Assembly: GCA_040752275.1 (NCBI GenBank)
Contig: JBFMFH010000002.1
Location: 62,001-126,000 of the forward strand
Source of the DNA: JBFMFH01 sp040752275
GTDB taxonomy: Bacteria; Acidobacteriota; Vicinamibacteria; Vicinamibacterales; JAKQTR01
Direction of reading: 5' to 3'
DNA: 64,000 bases
In this document: positions 1 through 6,707 of the stretch, piece after piece
Layout: each line of letters starts with the position of its first letter
How positions within the stretch are numbered: the stretch's first letter is position 1
Made by a program: the position numbers and the translations under genes
Notes under the pieces: model-generated
Seen by the model: only the letters and a program-made list of their open reading frames with translations
Told to the model about the DNA's origin: nothing
The model's database searches: none

Positions 1-218
1 GGATCCCCATGCTTGACCAGTGACATCAGATATAGCTCGACGGCTTCTTTGGCGTTCTCCAACGCCTCCGGAACGGAACCGCCGGAAACATGCAGGCCCT
101 TCAGCGCCGGGCAGAATGCGTGAAACTCGTCGCCATCGGGCTCGACGATCACCGCCACCGCCAGCTTGACTTGGCAGTCGGGCTGCGACGGTCTACCAAG
201 CAGATGCAAGAGGTTCAT
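1..218 (-). CDS. HicB-like antitoxin, partial (runs off the window start)
   Basis: The minus strand from an ATG at 218 reads MNLLHLLGRPSQPDC, then a stretch with the HicB hallmark order: IVEPDGDEF, FCPALKGLHVSGGS, EALENAKEAVELYL. At least 72 codons are open to the window edge, so the C-terminus (where a ribbon-helix-helix or HTH DNA-binding part would lie) is missing. HicB proteins neutralise the HicA mRNA interferase and usually repress their own operon. No hicA lies between the gene and its apparent promoter at 238-265, so a partner would have to be downstream, outside the window; it could also be an orphan HicB. It sits in the low-GC island segment. The family call is fairly sure from the motif pattern; antitoxin activity is inferred. 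Confidence 0.7.
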   Translation of the reverse strand, partial: MNLLHLLGRPSQPDCQVKLAVAVIVEPDGDEFHAFCPALKGLHVSGGSVPEALENAKEAVELYLMSLVKHGD

Positions 219-237
219 GGTCGAAATCACCCTGTCT

Positions 238-265
238 ATCCTATATATCGTTTGACGCCTGTCAA
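238..265 (-). promoter_or_regulatory. Promoter of the HicB-like gene, with inverted repeat
   Basis: On the minus strand TTGACA (260-265) is followed after 16 bases by TAGGAT (238-243), 20 bases before the HicB start. The -35 is also one arm of an inverted repeat (TTGAC-gcct-GTCAA, 252-265), which could be an operator for HicB autorepression. This stretch is clearly AT-richer than its surroundings. Confidence 0.5.
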
Positions 266-286
266 GGATTAGCGGTTTCAGCGTCC

Positions 287-870
287 TCATTTCTTGCCCA
301 TCTGAACGGGCAGCCGATCACTCACCTTCGCCGCTGCGTCCGCCTCGAGCTCGTCGAGCACGCCGGCGAGGTAGCATAGCATCGTCCGCTCGTCCCGGTG
401 GCCCAGTGGGCGACCGGCCAGGGACACAGATCGGGTGGTTCCGGCGACGAGCTCGGCGAACGAGTGGCGCAGCACGTAGGGCGTCACGTCCTTCGGGATG
501 TGCAGCTTCGGGTGCCGGCGCCGGGCCGCCTTCACCGCCCGGCTGAAGACCAGCTCGAGCGTCGAGTTCGCGCACCCGCCCCAGGCCTCCGCCTCCCTGA
601 ACATCTTGAGCGCCGCGGCGCCCTGCTTCGTGACCGCGCGACGCGTCGCCACGACGCCCTGACCCTTCAGCCGTTCCGGGGCCTCGAACCGGCCCTCGTC
701 GAGGCGCGCCAGGTGGTCCGGCCTCAGGAGCCCCTGCTGCGCCGGCGGCAGGCCCGTGTAGGCTTACACGAACAGGCAGGCCTTGGCCTTTGGACCGGGC
801 CTTCGCGCGCGGCTTCACGTCGCGATCGGGGAGCTCGTCGAGGTTGGCGCGGATCGTGTCATAGGAGGCC
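287..870 (-). pseudogene. Tyrosine recombinase (phage-type integrase), disrupted C-terminal part
   Basis: The intact 3' part (652-287) encodes the catalytic end of a tyrosine recombinase: YVLRHSFAELVAG carries the conserved Arg of the R-H-x-x pair, PLGHRDERTM the H-x-x-R-like box, and CYLAGVLDEL the nucleophilic Tyr about ten residues later. In the same frame upstream lies AYTGLPPAQ, equivalent to the usual YTGLRPSE motif, but a TAA stop (764-766) directly precedes it. Still further upstream, recombinase-like sequence (YDTIRANLDELPDRDV, about 770-855) continues in a different frame, implying a frameshift or small deletion as well. The N-terminal SAM-like DNA-binding domain is absent. The gene would have driven site-specific integration, probably at the nearby tRNA-Gly, and is now dead. 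Family certain; exact 5' limit unclear. Confidence 0.75.
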
Positions 871-1180
871 CTTCGGCCGCCGCTTCGGCTCCCGGCATGC
901 CGATGAGGACGGTCCCGAGTTGGGCGATAACCTCGACTGGTCCTCGCGTTCCTTGACACCGATACCGGTAACTAGATAACCTTGGGGTGTGCACGAAGAA
1001 AAACCGAAAGTCGCGTGCGCGATCTCTCCGGACTGGAAGAAACCCCCGGCGAGCCTGGGGCCTCGCGATGCGGCGACGGCGGCTTCCGCCTCTTCCGCCT
1101 CGGGGTGTGTTGACAACGTCCGCCGAATCTGTCACGGTCTTGCGTTGGCCGCAGCGACCCACTCATACGACGACACACTC
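871..1180. other. Intergenic stretch, no gene recognised
   Basis: About 310 bases between the integrase remnant and the membrane nucleotide-fold gene. The frame of the downstream gene stays open back to a GTG at 989, but the residues encoded there are low-complexity Ala/Ser/Pro/Arg and do not resemble the family. TTGACA occurs near 953 and 1112 without a convincing -10 at the right distance. I see no RNA gene. Confidence 0.4.
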
Positions 1181-2170
1181 ATGGCGATCCTCCTGAATGA
1201 CGTTGAGCTTAGGAAGCTGCTTGGGACTGTCATCCAGGATGGCGACGCGGAATCGATTCGGCCGAATTCGTACGTGTTGCGTCTGGGGCCAATGGGCGAG
1301 TTTCTGAACACGGGCAAGGAATTCGAGCTGGGGGACAAGAAGAAGGGAATCCGGATTGCGCCCGGACACTCGGTCGCGGTCACTGGCCTCGAGACGATCG
1401 ACTTCCGGCTAGATACGGTCAGGAAGGTATTCCCTGAAAGCGATCTCCATGGCATCGTAAGCCCAACCACCGACCTGTCACGCGAAGGGATCGTGGCTCC
1501 GACTACCCAGATTGACGCGGGCTTCTTCGGCACCCTCAATTGGACTCTCACAAATACGTCAAGCGAGGAGCGGCGCTTCGTCCACAAGGAACGGATCTTT
1601 CGACTGGCGATCTTCAGACTCGAGAAGGACGAGCGGCCGGAGTCCCTGTACGGTGGGACCTATCAGAGCCGGATCGGGTATGTTCGCTCTCAGCGACGAG
1701 GTGCGCCCACTGGCATGAAGGAGGTCGAGTGGGAAGATGGTCAGGCAAAGGGAAGCCCAGAGGATCTGCTCGACAATCTGGTGAAGTCTGGGTATCCGTG
1801 GCACGCGCTAGGTCAGCGGCTGATGCTGATCGACCAGCAATTCAAGTCGGTGACGCTTGAGTACGCCGATCTACGCGAGGCTATTGAGCGTCTGACTGCA
1901 GACCTTTCTGCCGTACGTGAACGTCAGGCCGGGATCAGCGACACCGTGCGCGCCGTCCTGCGGGAGGAGGCCAACGCCTTACAGAACCGATGGTTGCTCG
2001 GTTCAGGCTCCTTACTGTTCGCAGCACTCGGGGCCGGCGTGTCGATCCTCGCGAGTGACGCTGCTCGTGGGTTTGTGACGCAATATGGCGTCATCGTTGG
2101 ACTGGCGATCGTCCTGCTAAGCCTAGTAAGCCTAGGCTCTCTGTTCCTCCAATCGAGACTGCGACGTTAG
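1181..2170 (+). CDS. dUTPase/dCTP-deaminase-fold protein with coiled coil and C-terminal transmembrane segments
   Basis: 329 aa. Residues 1-150 match the Dcd/dUTPase superfamily: IRPNSYVLRLG (26-36, like the Dcd VDVRLG strand), IAPGHSVAVTGLETI (59-73), SPTTDLSREGI (94-104, in the place of RSSLARLG) and TQIDAGFFGTLNWTLTN (109-125, the ID-x-G-x-x-G box of the trimer active site). Asp112 is kept, but where Dcd has its catalytic Glu (LEFYN) this protein has Thr123, so deaminase activity is doubtful. Residues 215-268 look like a coiled coil. Two hydrophobic helices follow (about 271-291 and 302-324), ending in a basic tail, so the fold is probably membrane-tethered in the cytoplasm. ATG 1181 is chosen because homology begins there. 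Codon use is unlike its neighbours, indicating transfer. Possible roles are nucleotide sensing or phage defence; both are inference. Confidence 0.75.
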   Translation: MAILLNDVELRKLLGTVIQDGDAESIRPNSYVLRLGPMGEFLNTGKEFELGDKKKGIRIAPGHSVAVTGLETIDFRLDTVRKVFPESDLHGIVSPTTDLSREGIVAPTTQIDAGFFGTLNWTLTNTSSEERRFVHKERIFRLAIFRLEKDERPESLYGGTYQSRIGYVRSQRRGAPTGMKEVEWEDGQAKGSPEDLLDNLVKSGYPWHALGQRLMLIDQQFKSVTLEYADLREAIERLTADLSAVRERQAGISDTVRAVLREEANALQNRWLLGSGSLLFAALGAGVSILASDAARGFVTQYGVIVGLAIVLLSLVSLGSLFLQSRLRR

Positions 2171-2505
2171 TGCCCCGACGGTTTCTTCCACGTTGTGCAA
2201 GCGAGGCGGTCGGCAATGTGCGTCATGAACGTAGGCCGACCGTGCGGCAACGGCACTGTGGATTATCGCGGCACTCCTCTACTTGCACCTGTTCAAGTGA
2301 GAGGTGAGCTGCCGCTTCGGTTCGTTCTTGGCTTGGCTGCCGAGGGTCCTACCAGAATCGGGCCCGGGTGGGTGAGGTACGGGTTGTCCTGGGTGTCACA
2401 GGACGTCACCGGACGTCACACAACCTGTGGAAAACCGACACGGCGCGACGCGCGAAACCGGGCCAGTTCCTGCTGGATTGCGGGGATTGCGGCGCGAAGG
2501 TAGGG
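2171..2505. other. Intergenic stretch between island gene and tRNA-Gly; short direct repeats
   Basis: No convincing gene. It contains two nearly adjacent copies of GGACGTCAC (2401-2409 and 2411-2419), just after a TGTCACA. These may be a binding site or part of an old attachment region. The tRNA lies immediately to the right, so this is the expected place for one element end. Confidence 0.4.
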
Positions 2506-2579
2506 TGGAGCGGGCTACGGGGATCGAACCCGTGTGGCTGGCTTGGGAAGCCAGAGCATTACCACTATGCTAAGCCCGC
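2506..2579 (-). tRNA. tRNA-Gly, anticodon CCC
   Basis: The minus strand folds as a complete cloverleaf: acceptor GCGGGCT (2573-2579) pairs with AGCCCGC (2510-2516), anticodon stem CTGGC/GCCAG with loop TTCCCAA (anticodon CCC), and a T arm carrying GGTTCGATCC. Discriminator T and an encoded CCA follow (2506-2509). It reads GGG glycine codons. It has its own promoter (2622-2650), and its 3' end is the probable integration site of the element to its left. Confidence 0.95.
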
Positions 2580-2621
2580 AACCGGCATTCAGCCGAAGCC
2601 CACACCCTCGGCCAGCGACTT

Positions 2622-2650
2622 ATTCTAGCAGAACGCAAGTTGGTTGTGAG
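2622..2650 (-). promoter_or_regulatory. Promoter of tRNA-Gly
   Basis: On the minus strand CTCACA (2645-2650) and TAGAAT (2622-2627) are separated by exactly 17 bases. The -10 matches consensus at 5 of 6 positions and lies 42 bases upstream of the mature tRNA 5' end. Confidence 0.55.
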
Positions 2651-2655
2651 GCGCT

Positions 2656-2677
2656 CCGCGTCGGCTCTCCGACGCGG
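2656..2677 (-). terminator. Hairpin after the phosphomannomutase gene
   Basis: A perfect 9-bp stem (CCGCGTCGG, 2656-2664, with CCGACGCGG, 2669-2677) closes a 4-base loop. It lies 44 bases beyond the stop codon of the mutase gene and before the tRNA promoter. There is no clear U tract, so it may act as an RNA end or pause structure, possibly with Rho. Confidence 0.55.
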
Positions 2678-2721
2678 CCCTGGCGGTGGCGGACGGGCAG
2701 GACACGACCCGCGCCCGCCCC

Positions 2722-4077
2722 TCACGACCGGATGAAGCCCAGAATCTCGTCGCGGCGCGCCTCCATCTCGGCGCGGGTCGTGGCTTCGAGATTCAGCCGC
2801 AGCAGCGGCTCGGTGTTCGACGGGCGCACGTTGCAGTGCCACGTCGCCGCCTCCACCGAGACTCCGTCCATCCGGTAGACGTGGGCGTCCTTGTAGCGCT
2901 CGGCCAGCGCGTCCAGCTTGGCCTCGACCGCCTCCATCGAGCGGACCTTCGTATTGATCTCCCCGGAAATGAAGTACTTCGCCCGCAGCGGCTCGAGCAG
3001 CTCGTGCAGTGACTGGCCCTTCTGGGACATCAGCTCCAGGATCAGCAGCGCAGGGATGAAGCCGTTGTCCGCGTAGAAGTTGTCTCGGAAGTAGTAGTGG
3101 CCGGTCACCTCGCCGCCGAAGACGGCGTTTTCCGCGCGCATCCGCTTCTTGAAGAAGGCGTGCCCCACGCGGTTCATGAGTGCGCGCCCGCCGTACTGCA
3201 CGATGGTGTCCTTCACCGCATAGCTGGCTCGCACGTCGTAGACAATGGCAGACTGTGCATCCCGGCGGAGGAACGCTTCGGCCAGCAGCGCCGTCACGAA
3301 GTCCCCAGGGATGAACTCTCCATGCCGGTCGATGAAGAAGCAGCGGTCGGCATCGCCGTCCCACGCAATCCCGATGTCGGCGCCCAGTTCGACGACCTTG
3401 CCGACGATGTCCCGGCGGTTCTCCTCGATGAGGGGGTTGGCCTCGTGGTTCGGGAAGGTGCCGTCAATCTTGAAACACAGCCGAGTCGTCCTGCACGGCA
3501 GGCGGTCGAAGAGCGGCGGCGCCACGAGCCCGCCCATGCCGCTGCCGGCGTCGAGCACCACGTCGAACGGCCGGACGACGCACGGATCGATGAACGACAT
3601 GACGTGATCGACATAGTGGCCGAGGAGGGTGGCATCCTCCGTCAGCGTGCCGCGCGCCGCGGCTGCAGGGATGGTGCCCCGGCAGACCATCTCCTGGATC
3701 TGCCCGATGCCGGCATCGCCGCTGAGCGGGAACGCCTCGGCCCGGACCATCTTCATGCCGTTGTATTCCTTCGGGTTGTGCGAGGCGGTGATCTCGACGC
3801 CCCCGTCGTGGCCGTCTCTGGCCACGCCGAAGTAGAGCATGTCGGTCGCAATCAACCCATAGTCGACCACATCGGCGCCCTGCGCACGGGCGCCATCGAT
3901 GAAGGCGGCCGCGATGCCGGGCGACGATAGCCGCATGTCGCGGCCGACCGCGATTCGTCTCGCGCCCAGGTAGGCGATGAAGGCCCGGCCGATGTCGCGG
4001 GCGATCCCTTCGTTGACCTCAGCCGGGTACACGCCACGAACGTCGTACGCCTTGAAGATCCCCGGACTTGCCGTCAT
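2722..4077 (-). CDS. manB: Phosphomannomutase/phosphoglucomutase
   Basis: 451 aa, full length for the alpha-D-phosphohexomutase family, which moves phosphate between C6 and C1 of mannose or glucose. All four signature loops are present: the phosphoserine loop TASHNP (97-102), the Mg-binding DGDADR (240-245), the sugar-binding GGEVTGHYYF (about 317-326) and the phosphate-binding RPSNTEP near residue 425. The start MTASPGIFKAYDVRG is typical, with no N-terminal extension. It is 21 bases downstream of a sugar-1-phosphate nucleotidyltransferase in the same direction, so the pair plausibly makes GDP-mannose or a related activated sugar for surface polysaccharide. Mannose versus glucose preference cannot be read from sequence. 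Confidence 0.9.
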   Translation of the reverse strand: MTASPGIFKAYDVRGVYPAEVNEGIARDIGRAFIAYLGARRIAVGRDMRLSSPGIAAAFIDGARAQGADVVDYGLIATDMLYFGVARDGHDGGVEITASHNPKEYNGMKMVRAEAFPLSGDAGIGQIQEMVCRGTIPAAAARGTLTEDATLLGHYVDHVMSFIDPCVVRPFDVVLDAGSGMGGLVAPPLFDRLPCRTTRLCFKIDGTFPNHEANPLIEENRRDIVGKVVELGADIGIAWDGDADRCFFIDRHGEFIPGDFVTALLAEAFLRRDAQSAIVYDVRASYAVKDTIVQYGGRALMNRVGHAFFKKRMRAENAVFGGEVTGHYYFRDNFYADNGFIPALLILELMSQKGQSLHELLEPLRAKYFISGEINTKVRSMEAVEAKLDALAERYKDAHVYRMDGVSVEAATWHCNVRPSNTEPLLRLNLEATTRAEMEARRDEILGFIRS

Positions 4078-4098
4078 GACCGTCGTCTCCGCACCTGC

Positions 4099-5163
4099 TC
4101 AGGTCCTCAGACGCGAGTAGTCCGTCACGGCCGACTTGTCGCCCAGCACGACGGGGCCGTCGAGCACGGCGCTCCGCCCGACATGACAGTGGCGGCCCAG
4201 GATGGCATGCCGCACCTTCGCATCGCGGGCGACATGCCCGTTCGGCCAGATGATCGAGGCCTCCACCTCGGCTCCGTTCTCGATGGTGCAGTGGCGGCCA
4301 ACCACGGTGTACGGCCCGATGCGCGATCCGGCCTTGACGACCGCATCCTCGTCGACGAACGCGGGGCCGACGACCTCGGCACCGTCCTCCACCCGGGCCC
4401 CGGGGGCAGTCCAGACCAGGTCGCGGGGTTGGCCCTGGAAGGGCGGCGCCACGAACCGCTGGTCCATGATGTCGCGGTGAACCTGCATGTACTTGTCGGG
4501 TGTGCCGATGTCGATCCAGTACCCGCGGTAGACGTAGGCCACGAACGTCTCGCCGCGCTCGACCAAGGAGGGGAAGAAACTGCGCTCGACCGACCAGGCG
4601 GTGTCCTTCGGGATGCGGTCGAAGGTCTCGGGCTCGAGCACGTAGATCCCGGCGTTGATCGTGTCGCAGGTGATCTCCTCGGGCTTGGGCTTCTCGAGAA
4701 AGCGCTGGACGTTGCCCTCCGGATCGGTCTCGACAAGCCCGTACGCCGTCGGGTTCTCGACCGGCGTCAGCACGATGGTGGCCTTGGCCCGGCGCTCGCG
4801 GTGCAGGCGGATCACCTCCGCGAGCGGAACCTGGGTCATCACATCGCCGTTGAACACCACGATGGTGCCGTCGTACGCACCGGTCGCGAACTTGATGGCG
4901 CCGCCGGTGCCGAGCGGATTGGGCTCGACGACGTAGCTGATCCTGACGCCGAGGCCGGACCCATCGCCGAAGACTTCGCTGATGCGGCGTGGCTGATAGT
5001 TCAGACTGAGCACGACTTCATCGATCTCGGGTACCTGGCGCACGAGGTCGATCTGGTAGTGCAAGAACGCCCGGCCGAAGATGGGGACGATGGGTTTGGG
5101 GGTGTGGAGGGTGAGTGGTCGCAGCCGCGTGCCCTTGCCCCCGGCAAGAAGGATCGTCTTCAT
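4099..5163 (-). CDS. Sugar-1-phosphate nucleotidyltransferase (GDP-mannose pyrophosphorylase-like)
   Basis: 354 aa. The N-terminal Rossmann-type nucleotidyltransferase domain opens with LAGGKGTRLRPLT (6-18), the NTP-binding signature, followed by TPKPIVPIFG and the GTGGAIKFA and VFNGDVM loops. From about residue 245 the sequence turns into hexapeptide-like repeats (VEDGAEVVGPAFVDED and following), a left-handed beta helix as in GMPP/GlmU-type enzymes. It transfers a nucleotide to hexose-1-phosphate; with the mutase just downstream, GDP-mannose or a similar sugar is likely. The ATG has a strong Shine-Dalgarno AGGAGG six bases upstream. It is transcribed divergently from pgsA across a 115-base region. 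Nucleotide and sugar specificity are unresolved. Confidence 0.85.
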   Translation of the reverse strand: MKTILLAGGKGTRLRPLTLHTPKPIVPIFGRAFLHYQIDLVRQVPEIDEVVLSLNYQPRRISEVFGDGSGLGVRISYVVEPNPLGTGGAIKFATGAYDGTIVVFNGDVMTQVPLAEVIRLHRERRAKATIVLTPVENPTAYGLVETDPEGNVQRFLEKPKPEEITCDTINAGIYVLEPETFDRIPKDTAWSVERSFFPSLVERGETFVAYVYRGYWIDIGTPDKYMQVHRDIMDQRFVAPPFQGQPRDLVWTAPGARVEDGAEVVGPAFVDEDAVVKAGSRIGPYTVVGRHCTIENGAEVEASIIWPNGHVARDAKVRHAILGRHCHVGRSAVLDGPVVLGDKSAVTDYSRLRT

Positions 5164-5215
5164 GACAACCCTCCTATTCTAGCCGATTCCCCGGTGATGG
5201 CCGCCGGCGAGAGGG

Positions 5216-5245
5216 TTCAACTGGCCTCGGCGGTCGGGATAGAAT
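5216..5245 (+). promoter_or_regulatory. Possible pgsA promoter
   Basis: TAGAAT (5240-5245) matches the -10 consensus at 5 of 6 positions and lies 33 bases before the pgsA ATG. TTCAAC (5216-5221), 18 bases upstream, is a weak -35. Confidence 0.4.
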
Positions 5246-5278
5246 ACCCCCCTCCGTCCGGAGCCGTGGCCCGAGCGC

Positions 5279-5836
5279 ATGAACCTGCCCAACAGCCTTA
5301 CGCTCGTCAGGATCTTCCTGGTCCCGCTGCTGGTCGTCGTGTTGTTGACCAAGCCGGAAGGCCGCATTGTCCCCATCGTCGTCAACCAGGTGCTGGCGGC
5401 GGCCATCTTCGGCGTGGCGGCGATGACCGACTGGCTCGACGGGTACCTCGCCCGCCGGCGGCAGCAGGTGACGGTTATCGGACAGATCCTCGACCCGATT
5501 GCCGACAAACTGCTGACGACAGCCGCCTTCATTTCCCTCGTGCAGGTCGACATGGTCCCCGCCTGGATGGTGGCGGTCATCATCGGCCGTGAGTTTGCGG
5601 TAACGGCCTTGCGCAGCCTGGCCTACACTCGCGGGGCCGTGATCCCCTCGTCGCCGCTGGGCAAGCTCAAGATGGCCAGTCAGGTCGTGGCCATCCTGCT
5701 CCTCATCCTCGGACACGCGGGCATCTGGCTGTTCGTGCTGCTGGGGCGGGTGGCGATGTGGGTGGTCGTCGTCACCGCGGTGGCCTCAGGGGTGGACTAC
5801 TTCCGGCGCTACGGCCAGTCGGCGCCGGAAGGCTGA
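5279..5836 (+). CDS. pgsA: CDP-diacylglycerol--glycerol-3-phosphate 3-phosphatidyltransferase
   Basis: 185 aa inner-membrane enzyme making phosphatidylglycerol phosphate, the committed step to PG and cardiolipin. The CDP-alcohol phosphotransferase signature D-G-x2-A-R-x8-G-x3-D-x3-D is exact (D54 G55, A58 R59, G68, D72, D76), with D51 in front. MNLPNSLTLVRIFLVP is the usual amphipathic start. Hydrophobic segments lie at about 8-24, 36-50, 90-110 and 135-170. Length is normal. Its last 28 bases overlap the 3' end of bamD on the opposite strand, so the two transcripts are antisense at their ends. Confidence 0.93.
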   Translation: MNLPNSLTLVRIFLVPLLVVVLLTKPEGRIVPIVVNQVLAAAIFGVAAMTDWLDGYLARRRQQVTVIGQILDPIADKLLTTAAFISLVQVDMVPAWMVAVIIGREFAVTALRSLAYTRGAVIPSSPLGKLKMASQVVAILLLILGHAGIWLFVLLGRVAMWVVVVTAVASGVDYFRRYGQSAPEG

Positions 5837-6684
5837 AGACCGAGAGCGTCGGCTCCGGAGGCCGAGGGCTCAACCCTGTCCTTCTTGCTCTCCCCCATCG
5901 CCGCCTTGATCGCCGCGATCTGTTTCTTGGCGTCTTCCAGATGCTCGCTCTCGGCGAACTCCTTCACCAAGCGGTCGTAGTACGCCAGGGCCTCGGCCGG
6001 GATGCCCACCTTCATCAGGGACTCCGCCAGGTAGAAGTAGACCGCGTCCCGCCGCGAGTACTCCGGGTCGCGTGACAAAACTTCCTTGAAGCGGTCGATC
6101 GCCCCCGGGTACCACTTCGCCCGGTAGTAGAAGTACCCGACGCGGTAATCGGACTCGCTCAGCCTGTCCTTCGCTTCCCGCAGCTTCTGTGCGACCTCTT
6201 CACGGAGCGCGCTGTTCGGGTAGCGCTCCATGAAGATCGTCCACTCCGCGATGGCTTCCTTGGTCTCGGTCTGGTCCCGGTCGGCCCCGAGCATCTGCTT
6301 GTAGTGGGTGAAGCCAAGACGGTACTGCGCATAGTCCGCCCGCGCGTGCGTCGGGTAGAAGGTCAGGAACTCCCTGAACTGGTTCTGCGCCACGAGGAGC
6401 GATTCGATGGAGCCCTCGCCGATGTAGCTGTCGCCGAGGCCAATCTTTGCGTCCGGACGATGGGCGCTTTGCGGGTAGTTGTCCAGCAACTCCTCGAAGT
6501 ACTGCCTGGCCTGGGTCCATTTCCGGTTCTCGAGCAGCTCGATCCCGCGTTCGTAGAGAAACCGGTCCGCCTCGAGGATGCCGGTCGGCACCACGTCCTT
6601 CTTGCCCGCGCAGCCGCTCGCCACGGCGGCGAGCACGATCAGCGCTGCCGATGCCGAACGAAGTGTGCGCCTGTCGTCAGCCAT
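5809..6684 (-). CDS. bamD: Outer-membrane assembly lipoprotein BamD (TPR)
   Basis: 291 aa. Signal peptide and lipobox (LAAVASGC, lipid Cys25) lead to TPR-like repeats: ILEADRFLYERGIELLENRK, YFEELLDNYPQSAHRPDA, FREFLTFYPTHARADY and others to about residue 260. The repeat spacing and the YERG/YP-S-x-A pattern are those of BamD (YfiO), the essential lipoprotein partner of BamA in beta-barrel insertion. ATG 6684 is chosen because it precedes the signal peptide and has GGAAAG upstream; the frame continues open beyond it without signal-like sequence. It is the last gene of the long minus-strand run, 23 bases after the epimerase. Its 3' end overlaps pgsA. A generic tol-pal-type TPR lipoprotein is the alternative. 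Confidence 0.8.
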   Translation of the reverse strand: MADDRRTLRSASAALIVLAAVASGCAGKKDVVPTGILEADRFLYERGIELLENRKWTQARQYFEELLDNYPQSAHRPDAKIGLGDSYIGEGSIESLLVAQNQFREFLTFYPTHARADYAQYRLGFTHYKQMLGADRDQTETKEAIAEWTIFMERYPNSALREEVAQKLREAKDRLSESDYRVGYFYYRAKWYPGAIDRFKEVLSRDPEYSRRDAVYFYLAESLMKVGIPAEALAYYDRLVKEFAESEHLEDAKKQIAAIKAAMGESKKDRVEPSASGADALGLQPSGADWP

Positions 6685-6707
6685 ACGTTCTTTCCTGCTG
6701 CACCTAG

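Larger units (their letters stand above)
1..2505. mobile_element. Decayed integrative element or genomic island remnant at tRNA-Gly
   Basis: The segment holds a HicB-like gene, a broken tyrosine recombinase and a membrane nucleotide-fold gene of lower GC and unusual codon use. It stops exactly at the 3' end of tRNA-Gly (2506), a position favoured by tRNA-targeting integrases. The left boundary is outside the window, and I found no second copy of the tRNA 3' segment inside it, so the far attachment site is unseen. The integrase remnant lies on the element side of the tRNA, as expected. That it was once a mobile island is inference; the sequence shows the pseudogene, the compositional shift and the tRNA boundary. 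Confidence 0.5.

Noticed and set aside
318..959. Long minus-strand frame of 213 codons over the integrase region
   Set aside because: Only its middle part (YDTIRANLDELPDRDV) looks recombinase-derived; the rest is Arg/Gly/Pro-rich out-of-frame sequence. Treated as part of the integrase pseudogene.
989..1180. N-terminal extension of the dUTPase-fold gene from GTG 989
   Set aside because: The 64 added residues are low-complexity and unrelated to the family; ATG 1181 begins the conserved part.
2195..2503. Plus-strand frame of 102 codons between the island gene and tRNA-Gly
   Set aside because: No ribosome site, no recognisable motif, and it runs to the tRNA edge; composition is not protein-like.
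4183..5592. Open frame of 469 codons on the plus strand, antisense to the nucleotidyltransferase gene
   Set aside because: Composition (Asp/Gly/Val/Arg-rich, no motif) is that of a GC-driven shadow; the minus-strand gene carries complete nucleotidyltransferase motifs.
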